Assembly: GCA_023436025.1 (NCBI GenBank)
Contig: JAEZKX010000448.1
Span: 1 to 18,208 of the forward strand
Direction of reading: 5' to 3'
Length of the DNA stretch: 18,208 nucleotides
DNA from: Pseudomonadota bacterium
GTDB taxonomy: Bacteria; Pseudomonadota; Gammaproteobacteria; Burkholderiales; Burkholderiaceae_C
Shown: positions 8,518 to 16,863 of the stretch, in pieces
Layout of the letters: the number at the start of each line of letters is the position of its first letter
How positions within the stretch are numbered: position 1 is the stretch's first letter
The notes under the pieces: generated by a model
What the model saw: only the letters and a program-made list of their open reading frames with translations
What the model was told of the DNA's origin: nothing
Databases searched by the model: none
Position numbers and translations under genes: made by a program

Positions 8518-9492
8518 TCAATCCGCGAACTTGCCCCCCGCGCGGATCACCGGGCCCCACTTCTCGATCTCCGACTTGAGCAGCGCCTGCAGCGCCGCGG
8601 GCGTGTTCTGGGCGTCGGGCACGATTTCCGCGCCCAGGTCGTCCATGCGCTTGACCACGTCCGGATCCTTCAGCGCGGTGCGCACCGCGCCGTTCATGCG
8701 CTCGACGATGGCCTTCGGCGTGCCCTTGGGCGCATAGACGCCGTGCCACACCACCACCTCGAAGTCCTTGAGGCCCTGCTCCGCCAGCGTCGGCGCCTGC
8801 GGCAGCACCTTCACGCGGTTCCTCGTGGTCACGCCATAGAGCTTGACGTTGCCGGCCTTGATCTGCGGCACGGTCTGGGTGGTCTGGTCGCACAGCACGT
8901 CGACCTGGCCGCCCAGCAGCGCGTTCATGGCAGGCGCCGTGCCCTGGAAGGGCACTTCGGTGAGCGTGACGCCGATGGCGCGCTGGAACATCATGCCGCA
9001 CAGCTGCGACACCGCGCCCAGGCCGGCGTTGGCCAGGTTGATCTTGTCCTTGTTGGCCTTGATGTAGTTCACCATCTCCTGGAAGGAGGCGGCCGGGAAG
9101 TCCTTGCGCGCCAGCAGCGTCATGGGCACTTCCACCGCCTGCGAGACGAACTCGAAGTCGGCCTGCGCGTCGTACTGCAGCTTGCGGTACAGCGCGGTGG
9201 AGGTCGCCATGCCGTTGTGGTGGATGAAGAAGGTGTAGCCGTCGTTCGGCGCCTTGGCGACGAAGGCCGCGGCCACGTTGCCGCCCGCCCCCAGCTTGTT
9301 CTCGACCACCACCGTCTGGCCGAGGCTCTTGGTCATGGAGGCCGCCAGCGTGCGCGCGACCACGTCGGTCGGTCCACCGGCCGCGAAGGGCACCACCAGC
9401 GTGACCGGCTTGGACGGCCAGTTGCCCTGCGCCTGCGCCAGGGCGGCGGCGCCGAGGCCCAGCATGGCGATCAACGTGCGCTTGAACAGCAT
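8518..9492 (-). CDS. Bug-family periplasmic solute-binding protein (TctC-like)
   Basis: Extracytoplasmic receptor of the Bug family, which supplies tripartite tricarboxylate transporters or acts as an orphan sensor. It has 324 residues. Residues 1-21 form a signal peptide with cleavage after AQA. Family blocks follow: WPSKPVTLVVPFAAGGPTDVVAR, VVVENKLGAGGNVAA, KAPNDGYTF, PFQGTAPAMNALLGGQVD and APTLAEQGLKDFEVVVWHGVYAPKGTP. The frame stays open far upstream, but signal peptide and GGAG (8 nt before the ATG) fix the start at 9492. No TctA or TctB membrane genes lie beside it, so it is one of the many orphan Bug proteins in this order. Ligand unknown; carboxylates are usual. It converges with pobA but is not in its operon. 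Confidence 0.93.
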   Translation of the reverse strand: MLFKRTLIAMLGLGAAALAQAQGNWPSKPVTLVVPFAAGGPTDVVARTLAASMTKSLGQTVVVENKLGAGGNVAAAFVAKAPNDGYTFFIHHNGMATSTALYRKLQYDAQADFEFVSQAVEVPMTLLARKDFPAASFQEMVNYIKANKDKINLANAGLGAVSQLCGMMFQRAIGVTLTEVPFQGTAPAMNALLGGQVDVLCDQTTQTVPQIKAGNVKLYGVTTRNRVKVLPQAPTLAEQGLKDFEVVVWHGVYAPKGTPKAIVERMNGAVRTALKDPDVVKRMDDLGAEIVPDAQNTPAALQALLKSEIEKWGPVIRAGGKFAD

Positions 9493-9608
9493 TGCTTTTG
9501 CTCCGTTTCGTGAAGGGAACGGGCCGCACGTTCTGCGCGGCCGCTGCGGCAGGTTAGCGGCCAGTCCGCCGGCCCGGCATCGGGGTGTACCCGAGCGCGC
9601 GGCTCTGC

Positions 9609-9614
9609 TAGCCT
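9609..9614 (+). promoter_or_regulatory. -10-like element, probably leaderless CoA-transferase transcript
   Basis: TAGCCT preceded by TGC (extended -10 pattern) ends 7 nt before the ATG at 9622. No Shine-Dalgarno sequence is present in the short interval. Activity is inferred. Confidence 0.35.
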
Positions 9615-9621
9615 CGCGCGC

Positions 9622-10530
9622 ATGAAGCCCTCGTTCGCTCCGCTGCACGGCCTGCGCATCCTCAGCCTCGCGCTCAACCTGCCGGGCCCTGCGGCCTTGA
9701 TGCGATGCCGCCGCATGGGCGCGGCATGCACCAAGCTGGAGCCGCCCACGGGCGACCCGATGCAGCACTACAGGCCCGAGGCCTATGCCGACCTGCACGA
9801 AGGCGTGCAGGTGCTCGAGGCGGACCTGAAGACGGAAACCGGCCAGGCGGTGCTGCACCGGGAACTGGCCCGCACCGACGTGCTGCTCACTTCGTTCCGG
9901 CCTTCCGCGTTGGACAAGCTGGGGCTGGGCTGGAAGAGCCTGCACGCGCGCTATCCCTCCCTCAGCCAGGTCGCGATCGTCGGCGCACCGGGGGCGCGGG
10001 CCGAGGAGCCGGGCCACGACCTCACCTACCTGGCGGACAACGGCCTGGTCCACGGACTCGAACTGCCGGCGACGCTGTACGCCGACATGGGCGGCTCGCT
10101 GGTGGCCAGCGAAGCGGTGCTGCAGGCGGCGCTGCGCAAGCACGAACGCCATGACGGCGGCGGCGATCTGCACCCGGAAGGCCTGTACCTGGAAGGCCTG
10201 TACCTGGAAGTGGCGCTGTCCGATGCGGCAGCCTACCTGGGCCTGCCGCGCCGCTGGGGCCTGACCCGCCCCGAGGGCGCGGTCGGCGGCGCCCATGCGG
10301 GCTACCGCGTCTATCGGTGCAAGGACGGCCGCGTGGCCGTGGCGGCGCTGGAACCGCATTTCGCCCGGGCGTTGTGCGAGGCTGCGGGGTTCGCGACGTC
10401 CGACCGACAGGTCATGCTCGCGCCCGCAACCCGCGAGGCCGTGGCGGCTTTCCTGGCGGGGCAGACTTGCGAGCAACTCGAACGGCTGGCGGTCGAGAAG
10501 GACATTCCGCTGCACGCCATGCGGGACTAG
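9622..10530 (+). CDS. Short family III CoA-transferase (CaiB/BaiF type)
   Basis: Member of the CoA-transferase family III / alpha-methylacyl-CoA racemase group, which move CoA between carboxylic acids or epimerise acyl-CoAs. The N-terminus has the family pattern GLRILSLALNLPGPAALMRCRRMGA, then KLEPPTGDPM; the block LLTSFRPSALDKLGLGW follows. GHDLTYLADNG at 131-141 supplies the expected catalytic aspartate, D133. At 302 residues it is shorter than the usual 360-440, the loss being in the C-terminal half, so activity is uncertain. A 15-bp tandem duplication (10176-10190 and 10191-10205) makes the repeat EGLYLEGLYLE. Divergent from the bug gene with 129 bp between; substrate cannot be told. Its TAG stop is part of a TAGTAT that may be the next gene's -10. 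Confidence 0.88.
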   Translation: MKPSFAPLHGLRILSLALNLPGPAALMRCRRMGAACTKLEPPTGDPMQHYRPEAYADLHEGVQVLEADLKTETGQAVLHRELARTDVLLTSFRPSALDKLGLGWKSLHARYPSLSQVAIVGAPGARAEEPGHDLTYLADNGLVHGLELPATLYADMGGSLVASEAVLQAALRKHERHDGGGDLHPEGLYLEGLYLEVALSDAAAYLGLPRRWGLTRPEGAVGGAHAGYRVYRCKDGRVAVAALEPHFARALCEAAGFATSDRQVMLAPATREAVAAFLAGQTCEQLERLAVEKDIPLHAMRD

Positions 10531-10539
10531 TATCCGTTC

Positions 10540-10665
10540 ATGACCCGCGTCGTCGGCAAACAGGACCGCAGCCCTTATGTCCTCCATTCCACGGAAGCCT
10601 GGATCGCCGGCCGCCGGCTGGACGGGTCGACACACTGCAGCCGCATCTCAGGACGCTGGAAGTGA
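10540..10665 (+). CDS. Possible 41-residue ORF or 5' end of a broken gene
   Basis: An ATG at 10540 opens a 41-codon frame, MTRVVGKQDRSPYVLHSTEA onward, ending TGA at 10665. TAGTAT (10528-10533) ends 6 nt before the ATG, the same spacing as at other likely leaderless genes here. The peptide has no recognised domain. It overlaps, in another frame, the start of the nucleotidyltransferase-like remnant, so it may be the original 5' end of that gene after a deletion or frameshift. Equally it may be chance. Low confidence. Confidence 0.3.
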   Translation: MTRVVGKQDRSPYVLHSTEAWIAGRRLDGSTHCSRISGRWK

Positions 10666-10781
10666 ACGGGGTTCCTGTGCGGACCCTCGATATCGAAGGA
10701 CTGCGAAAGACGAAGACCGACGATCGTCCCAAGGACCGCATGGAACGGGAAGCGCTGGAGCGCATCGGGCAGATGCTCTGA
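10632..10781 (+). pseudogene. C-terminal remnant of a nucleotidyltransferase-like protein
   Basis: The frame ending at TGA 10779-10781 reads LEVNGVPVRTLDIEGLRKTK, then TDDRPKDRMEREALERIGQML. This resembles the end of small MNT/AbiEii-type nucleotidyltransferase proteins, in which a V-R-x-L-D-x-E-x-L-x-x-x-K strand-helix is followed by a K-D-R segment. Upstream of about 10632 the same frame becomes Arg/Pro/His-rich and overlaps the CoA-transferase, so the catalytic G-S-x-D-x-D part is missing. I take it as a decayed gene tail. It ends 4 nt before the KTSC gene. The family call rests on about 40 residues and is tentative. Confidence 0.4.
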
Positions 10782-10785
10782 CGCG

Positions 10786-11061
10786 ATGAACGCAAATTCA
10801 CATGATCTGACCCACGCGCTTCGGCGCATCCCCCTGCGCAGCGTCAAGTCGCGCGCCATCCGCAGGTTCGGCTACGACCCGGAACTGCGCATGGCGGCGG
10901 TGATGTTCGCCGGCGGCGGGGACAAGGTGTACGGCTATCCGGGGCTGAGCGACGAGGAGATCGAAGGACTGCTGGAGGTGCTGGAGCAAGAAGAGTCGCT
11001 CGGACACTACGTCAGCACCGTCATCAAGCCCAACCACGACCACGAGCGGGTGCAGATCTGA
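10786..11061 (+). CDS. KTSC-domain small protein
   Basis: A 91-residue protein whose middle, about residues 18-75 (SVKSRAIRRFGYDPELRMAA, a G-G-D-K-V-Y-G-Y-P segment, then the GHYVSTVIKPNH end), matches the KTSC domain. This is a short alpha/beta domain of unknown function, found alone or fused to RNA-related proteins such as lysyl-tRNA synthetases. The usual K-T-S-C signature is not literally present; YVSTVIK is at that place. It begins 4 nt after the stop of the nucleotidyltransferase-like remnant and has no obvious Shine-Dalgarno sequence, which suggests past coupling. It converges with the radical SAM gene. Domain call is fairly good, role unknown. Confidence 0.75.
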   Translation: MNANSHDLTHALRRIPLRSVKSRAIRRFGYDPELRMAAVMFAGGGDKVYGYPGLSDEEIEGLLEVLEQEESLGHYVSTVIKPNHDHERVQI

Positions 11062-11125
11062 CGTGCGGCGACCGGCTTGCGTCCCGCACGCCGGCGGCCA
11101 GGAAGAAGCGATGCTGCTTCGAGGT

Positions 11126-13345
<2,220 letters not shown>

Positions 13346-13370
13346 GCGAGGGAGTGCGGGGGAACCGCGC

Positions 13371-13376
13371 ATTCTA
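13371..13376 (-). promoter_or_regulatory. -10-like element of ygiQ
   Basis: TAGAAT on the minus strand lies 25 nt before the ygiQ ATG, giving a leader of about 19 nt. No convincing -35 is seen, and no Shine-Dalgarno sequence is in the leader. Confidence 0.4.
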
Positions 13377-13613
13377 GGCGGCGGGGGCGTTCCCGGGCCG
13401 AGGTGGGGCTATTGCACGCAGCCTCGTCCGTTCCGCAGCCTCCTCTGTTGCGCAGCCTCGTCCTTGCGGTGGCCTGCGTCGCGACCTGCGCCGGCCTGCC
13501 CCCGGCCGTCCGGGCGGCCCGGGTCTGGACCCGCCTACCCCGGCCTGGGCCCGCCGCCCGCCTTGCGGCGCACTGTCGCCTGGACGCCTGCCACGCCCAG
13601 CCCCCGCCCGAGA
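13377..13613. other. Intergenic stretch with three 17-bp imperfect direct repeats
   Basis: This gap lies between ygiQ and the reductase gene. At 13418, 13435 and 13452 three consecutive 17-bp units begin GCAGCCTC (GCAGCCTCGTCCGTTCC and two variants). The rest is GC-rich with no convincing gene. A plus-strand frame here looks like a signal peptide but runs on into the reductase antisense. Confidence 0.4.
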
Positions 13614-14564
13614 TTAGGCGCTCGCCTGGTCCAGGCGTTCGAGGTCTTCCGCGGCCAGTTCCAGGCGGGCGGCCGCCGCCAGTTCCTGCAACTGCGCGAG
13701 CGAAGTCGCGCTGGCGATCGGGGAGGTCACCGCCGGCTGGGCCAGCAGCCAGGCGATGGCCACCTGCCCCGGCTGGGCACCGGTGCGGGCGGCGACCGCG
13801 TCGAGCGCGGCCAGGATCCGCGTGCCGCGCGCATTGAGGTACTTCTGCGTGGTGCCGGCGCCGCGCGGGCTCTTGGCCGCATCGGCGGCGCTGCGGTACT
13901 TGCCGGTGAGAAAGCCTGCCGCCAGCGCGTAGTAGTTGATCACGCCGACCTGCTCCTCGCGGCACAGCGGCGCGAGTTCCGCCTCGAACTCCGCCCGGTC
14001 GTACAGGTTGTACAGGGGCTGCAGCGATTCGTAGCGCGGCAGGCCGGCGCGCGCGCTGATGGCGAGCGCCTCGCGCAGCCGCGCAGCGCCGTAGTTGGAG
14101 CAGCCGATCACGCGCACCTTGCCCTCTTCCACCAGGCGGGCGAAGGCCTCCAGCGTGTCCTGCAGCGGCGTGTCCGGATCGTCGCGGTGGGCCTGGTAGA
14201 GGTCGATGTAGTCGGTGCGCAGGCGGCGCAGCGAGTCTTCGACAGCGGCGCGGATGCGTGCGGGCTTGAGGCCGACCCGGCCCTCACCCAGGTCCATCCC
14301 CACCTTGGTGGCGATGACCACGCGTTCGCGGTTCACGCCGCCTTGCAGCCACTTGCCGATGATCGCCTCCGATTCGCCGCCAGTGTGGCCCGGCACCCAG
14401 CGCGAATAGACGTCCGCGGTGTCGATGAAGTTGAAGCCGGCGTCCAGCCAGGCATCCAGCAGCGAGAACGAAGTCTTCTCGTCCACCGTCCAGCCGAACA
14501 CATTGCCGCCGAAGCACAGCGGCGACACCTCCAGGGCCGAACGGCCCAGCTTGCGCGATTGCAT
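13614..14564 (-). CDS. Aldo/keto reductase
   Basis: NAD(P)H-dependent oxidoreductase of the aldo/keto reductase superfamily, 316 residues, one TIM-barrel domain. The catalytic tetrad is present: D48 and Y53 in FIDTADVYSRW, K87 in ATKVG and H126 in DLYQAHRDDP. Other family blocks are GGESEAIIGKWL, IGCSNYGAARLREAL and QLYNLYDR-like residues near 180. The final third (QVAIAWLLAQPAVTSPIASATS) carries the region that binds the cofactor phosphate or adenosine. It resembles the YajO/Tas-like group often annotated as general or oxidative-stress reductases; the substrate cannot be told. GGAGG at 14571-14575 lies 6 nt before the ATG, a strong Shine-Dalgarno sequence, and TAGACT at 14593-14598 (minus sense) is a possible -10. 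No operon partner. Confidence 0.93.
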   Translation of the reverse strand: MQSRKLGRSALEVSPLCFGGNVFGWTVDEKTSFSLLDAWLDAGFNFIDTADVYSRWVPGHTGGESEAIIGKWLQGGVNRERVVIATKVGMDLGEGRVGLKPARIRAAVEDSLRRLRTDYIDLYQAHRDDPDTPLQDTLEAFARLVEEGKVRVIGCSNYGAARLREALAISARAGLPRYESLQPLYNLYDRAEFEAELAPLCREEQVGVINYYALAAGFLTGKYRSAADAAKSPRGAGTTQKYLNARGTRILAALDAVAARTGAQPGQVAIAWLLAQPAVTSPIASATSLAQLQELAAAARLELAAEDLERLDQASA

Positions 14565-14618
14565 GCGGATCCTCCGCGGGTACGAGGCGCCGAGTCTAAG
14601 GGCGCATGGCGCCCGGCG

Positions 14619-14909
14619 TCAGCGTTCTTCGGGAAGCTTGCCGCGGGCGGCGTCGAGTTCCCAGGGGCTATCCTCGACATTGGGCCCGTCGGGATAGGAC
14701 GCCGGGCCCTTTTCAACGTCGGACTTGGGCTGGCCGCCCGGCACGCCTGCTGGCAGGTCGGGCAGCGCCTGCTGCAGGCCGTCCGCGGCGGTGGGCGGCT
14801 GCTGCGGGGCATGCGAACCCAGGGTCTTGTTGCCGCAACCGTCGGCGTTGCCGGGATTGTCGTTGCCGCCGCGGCCCGCGTCGGGGCCGATGCTCGTATT
14901 GGTGCTCAT
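14619..14909 (-). CDS. Small hydrophilic protein of unknown function
   Basis: A 96-residue frame from ATG 14909. It is rich in Gly, Pro, Asn and Asp (MSTNTSIGPDAGRGGNDNPG at the start, PWELDAARGKLPEER at the end), with one cysteine at about residue 25, and is probably disordered and soluble. I recognise no domain. Support for it being real: TAGATT (14916-14921, minus sense) ends exactly 6 nt before the ATG; amino-acid composition is balanced, unlike the Arg/Ala-rich shadow frames around; and it fits between its neighbours without overlap. There is no Shine-Dalgarno sequence, consistent with a leaderless message. It follows the direction of the reductase gene and lies 54 bp upstream of it, so co-transcription is possible. 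Confidence 0.6.
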   Translation of the reverse strand: MSTNTSIGPDAGRGGNDNPGNADGCGNKTLGSHAPQQPPTAADGLQQALPDLPAGVPGGQPKSDVEKGPASYPDGPNVEDSPWELDAARGKLPEER

Positions 14910-14915
14910 GGGAGC

Positions 14916-14921
14916 AATCTA
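14916..14921 (-). promoter_or_regulatory. -10-like element, leaderless small gene
   Basis: TAGATT on the minus strand ends 6 nt before the ATG at 14909. It is one of the better matches among the recurring -10/start arrangements in this window. Confidence 0.45.
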
Positions 14922-14966
14922 GGCAGGAGGCGCGGCTGCCGGTGCAGGCGTTGTCGACCAGCCCGT

Positions 14967-15061
14967 GTAGGACCCCGGCACCTGCAGGTGCGCTGCCGTG
15001 GTGCCACGCTTGGGCGCCACCGCCGCGGTAGGACCCCGGCACTTGGAGGTGCGCGCCTACC
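14967..15061. repeat. Two 27-bp direct repeats with internal palindromes
   Basis: GTAGGACCCCGGCAC begins 27-bp units at 14967-14993 and 15028-15054, differing at two positions and offset by 61 bp. In the first, GCACCTGCAGGTGC (14978-14991) is a perfect palindrome; in the second it has decayed, but GGTAGG (15027-15032) and CCTACC (15056-15061) enclose the unit as an outer stem. This occupies much of the gap between the small orphan gene and the Q-rich gene. It could be a pair of operators, a small structured RNA or relics of a dispersed repeat. Confidence 0.5.
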
Positions 15062-15117
15062 GCACGCGGGCCGTTGGCCGACATCTTTCGCGGCTGCTTG
15101 GTTCACAGTGGCTCGGA

Positions 15118-15136
15118 AGCCCCCACCAGTGGGGCT
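15118..15136 (+). promoter_or_regulatory. Hairpin in the leader of the Q-rich gene
   Basis: CCCCAC (15121-15126) and GTGGGG (15129-15134) are complementary, with AG and CT outside extending the stem past one bulged C. It lies about 20 nt before the AGGAG at 15155-15159. With only two bases between the arms, the inner pairs must open. Function unknown. Confidence 0.35.
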
Positions 15137-15164
15137 GAATCCGCCAACTTCCACAGGAGATTCC

Positions 15165-15497
15165 ATGGCACAGCAAAACCCGAGCCAACAAGGCCAGCAA
15201 ATCAATCAGGACAGCCAACAGGACCAGGGCAGCCAGCAGAGCCGGCCGCAGGGCCAAGGCAGCCAGCAGGACCGGCCGCAGGGCCAGGGCGGCCAGCAGG
15301 ACCGCCCGCTGGGCCAGGGCAGCCAGCAGGAACGGCAGCAAGGCCAGGGCAGCCAGCAGAGCCGGCCCCAGGGCCAGGGCCAGGGCCAGGGCAGCGAGCA
15401 GAACCGGCCCCAGGGCCAGGGCAGCCAGCAGGACCAGCAACGCCAGCAGTCCGGCTCGCAAGAGCAGCAGAAGCCGGGCCAGCAGCGCCAGCGCTGA
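15165..15497 (+). CDS. Gln/Gly-rich decapeptide-repeat protein, unknown function
   Basis: A 110-residue low-complexity protein. After a 20-residue lead (MAQQNPSQQGQQINQDSQQD), residues 21-94 are seven copies of QGSQQxRPQG, where x is D, S, E or N. The sixth copy is preceded by an extra QGQG, and the last is diverged. The tail is Gln/Arg/Lys-rich. There is one Ile, one Leu, and no Cys, Trp, Phe, Tyr or Val, so it should be fully disordered and soluble, with mixed charge. AGGAG 5 nt before the ATG and a strong terminator 17 nt after the stop mark a true single-gene unit on this strand. The opposite strand also reads open, as a Leu/Ala-rich shadow. I know no characterised homologue; stress protection or condensate formation would be speculation. 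Confidence 0.8.
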   Translation: MAQQNPSQQGQQINQDSQQDQGSQQSRPQGQGSQQDRPQGQGGQQDRPLGQGSQQERQQGQGSQQSRPQGQGQGQGSEQNRPQGQGSQQDQQRQQSGSQEQQKPGQQRQR

Positions 15498-15513
15498 GCG
15501 GCTAGGTTGCATC

Positions 15514-15538
15514 AGGCGGGGCACGGCCCCGCCTTTTT
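15514..15538 (+). terminator. Rho-independent terminator of the Q-rich gene
   Basis: AGGCGGGGC, loop ACG, GCCCCGCCT, then TTTT: a perfect 9-bp GC-rich stem followed by a T run. Only the plus orientation has the T tail, so it ends the Q-rich transcript and insulates the DUF924 gene. Confidence 0.88.
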
Positions 15539-15549
15539 CGTGCGCCCTG

Positions 15550-15555
15550 CACAAT
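15550..15555 (+). promoter_or_regulatory. -10-like element of the DUF924 gene
   Basis: CACAAT ends 6 nt before the ATG at 15562. Since a terminator lies just upstream (15514-15538), the gene needs its own promoter here, and no room remains for a normal leader. Confidence 0.4.
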
Positions 15556-15561
15556 GGCGCA

Positions 15562-16116
15562 ATGGCCGATCTGCTTCCCCTGCCCCAAGCCGCCGACGTC
15601 ATCGCTTTCTGGAACGCGGTCGGCCCCGAGAAATGGTTCAAGAAGGACGAGGCCTTCGACCGGCGCTTTCACGACCGCTTCCTGGCTGCGCATGAAGCCG
15701 CGGCCTCCGGCGCCCTGGCCGCCTGGACCGCGAGCCCCGAGGGCGCGCTGGCCTTGCTGATCCTGCTGGACCAGTTTCCGCGCAATGCCTTCCGCGGCAC
15801 GGCGCGCGTCTACGCCACCGATCCCCAGGCGCGCGACATCGCGCTGCAGGCCGTGGCCGCGGGCTTCGACCGCCAGGTGGAAGCCCCGCTGCGGCCGTTC
15901 TTCTACCTGCCCTTCATGCATTCGGAACAATCGGACGACCAGGACCGCTGCGTGGCGCTGTGCGAAGGGATCGGCGGGCAGACGCTGCATTTCGCCCGGC
16001 ACCACCGCGACATCGTGCGGCGCTTCGGCCGCTTTCCCCACCGCAACGCCGTGCTGGGTCGGCGCAGCACCCGCGAGGAGGAGCGCTTTCTCGCCGAGGG
16101 CGGCTTCGCCGGCTGA
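15562..16116 (+). CDS. DUF924 family protein
   Basis: A 184-residue protein of the DUF924 family, a common all-helical, TPR-like fold without known function. The family blocks are all present in order: VIAFWNAVGPEKWFKKDEAF near the start; LILLDQFPRNAFRGTARVYATD around 67-87; FFYLPFMHSE around 113-122; and RFGRFPHRNAVLGRRST with EERFL near the end. The conserved histidines and arginines of the last two blocks are intact, so it should be functional. It probably starts leaderless at 15562; an earlier ATG at 15553 is in another frame. It converges on the cyclase-like gene. No operon partner. Confidence 0.92.
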   Translation: MADLLPLPQAADVIAFWNAVGPEKWFKKDEAFDRRFHDRFLAAHEAAASGALAAWTASPEGALALLILLDQFPRNAFRGTARVYATDPQARDIALQAVAAGFDRQVEAPLRPFFYLPFMHSEQSDDQDRCVALCEGIGGQTLHFARHHRDIVRRFGRFPHRNAVLGRRSTREEERFLAEGGFAG

Positions 16117-16149
16117 GGTCGCCGACGGGTCGCCCGGCGTGGCGCGCGC

Positions 16150-16773
16150 CTACCGCCAGCGGCCGGTGTACGTCGCCGGCTGCTCGTCGAGCGCGAACTG
16201 CAGCGCGCTGAGGTCGGATTCGGAGTCCTTGAACTCGCTGGTGGTCGGGTTGGTCGCGGCCTTGTCCGAGGAGGAGTAGGTCTCCGGCGAGATCACGATG
16301 CCACCCAGCTGCGCGCCCATGGCGACTTCGGCGGCGCGCGCCGGCTGCACGCCCAGGGGCGTGCACCACAGGCGATCCTGGGCGCGGAAGTACGCCAGCG
16401 TGCAGGGGCCGCTCACCACGCCCACGCGCATGCCCAGGCCCTTGCCTGCGCGTTGCAGCGCCAGGCCCATGCGCACGGCGGCTCCCGCGTCCTCGAAGAA
16501 GATCAGGGCGGCGGCGTCAACGTAGGGATCGAGGCGGCCGCCATAGCGCACCGCCAGTTGCTGCAGCTCACCGAAGAAGCGCTCCCAGGCGTCGCTGCCG
16601 TCCGGCTGGACCACGGCATCGGCATGGACCAGGGTCAGGTGGCGCTGCTCGAAGACGATGCTGTCGCGACCCTCGCCGAGGAACAAGCCCTTCCAGACGG
16701 CAGCCGGCAGCTGGTGCAGGACCTTGTCCGAGAGGGCCTCCATCAGGAGAGCCGGTACCGTCGTGTCTTCCAT
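16150..16773 (-). CDS. Diverged class III nucleotidyl-cyclase-fold protein
   Basis: A 207-residue protein whose residues about 44-165 follow the class III adenylate/guanylate cyclase pattern. HLTLVHADAVV matches the first strand with metal aspartate D52, and GGRLDPYVDAAALIFFEDAGAAV the second with D86; AVRMGLALQRAG is the next helix, LGMRVGVVSGP the GxxxG strand, and PARAAEVAMGAQLGGIVISPETY the final helix-strand. The glycines around D86 are replaced (VDA instead of GDG) and the Asn-Arg pair of the N-x-x-A-A-R motif is not in register, so catalysis is doubtful; it may be a nucleotide sensor or dead relative. The first 40 residues include hydrophobic segments but no clear membrane helix. It lies 90 bp after xthA on the same strand. 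Its ATG sits inside an inverted repeat. Confidence 0.72.
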   Translation of the reverse strand: MEDTTVPALLMEALSDKVLHQLPAAVWKGLFLGEGRDSIVFEQRHLTLVHADAVVQPDGSDAWERFFGELQQLAVRYGGRLDPYVDAAALIFFEDAGAAVRMGLALQRAGKGLGMRVGVVSGPCTLAYFRAQDRLWCTPLGVQPARAAEVAMGAQLGGIVISPETYSSSDKAATNPTTSEFKDSESDLSALQFALDEQPATYTGRWR

Positions 16774-16821
16774 GGTTCGCTCGTGTGTCCCAAGTAACTG
16801 AATGAAACCACAACCATGGAA
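16768..16821 (-). promoter_or_regulatory. Inverted repeat pairing with the cyclase-like start codon
   Basis: TTCCATGGTT (16768-16777) and AACCATGGAA (16812-16821) are perfect 10-bp complements, 34 bp apart. Read as minus-strand mRNA, the downstream arm contains the ATG of the cyclase-like gene at 16771-16773. Folding would hide the start codon; the arms could also be a two-site operator, since CCATGG is itself a palindrome. Confidence 0.5.
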
Positions 16822-16863
16822 AGTGACTGTAGGAAATCAGGCCGAAAACATTAGGAGACTTCC

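Noticed and set aside
8518..10635. A 705-residue frame extending the bug gene upstream
   Set aside because: The part beyond 9492 lies opposite the CoA-transferase and has shadow composition. The signal peptide and GGAG set the start at 9492.
11062..11125. Possible terminator between KTSC and ygiQ (GAAGC/GCTTC stem)
   Set aside because: The stem is only 5 bp and no T run follows on either strand.
13450..13613. Signal-peptide-like plus-strand frame (LRSLVLAVACVATCAGLPPA)
   Set aside because: It needs a TTG start, lacks a ribosome-binding site, and continues without a stop into sequence antisense to the reductase.
15225..15446. Possible CRISPR array from regular 30-bp repeats
   Set aside because: Units are contiguous with no spacers and keep a reading frame with protein-level substitutions.
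15057..15641. Long minus-strand frame, Leu/Ala-rich and membrane-like, opposite the Q-rich gene
   Set aside because: It is the reverse complement of CAG/GGC repeats, has no ribosome-binding site, and runs through the terminator of the plus-strand gene, whose T tail has the wrong orientation for it.
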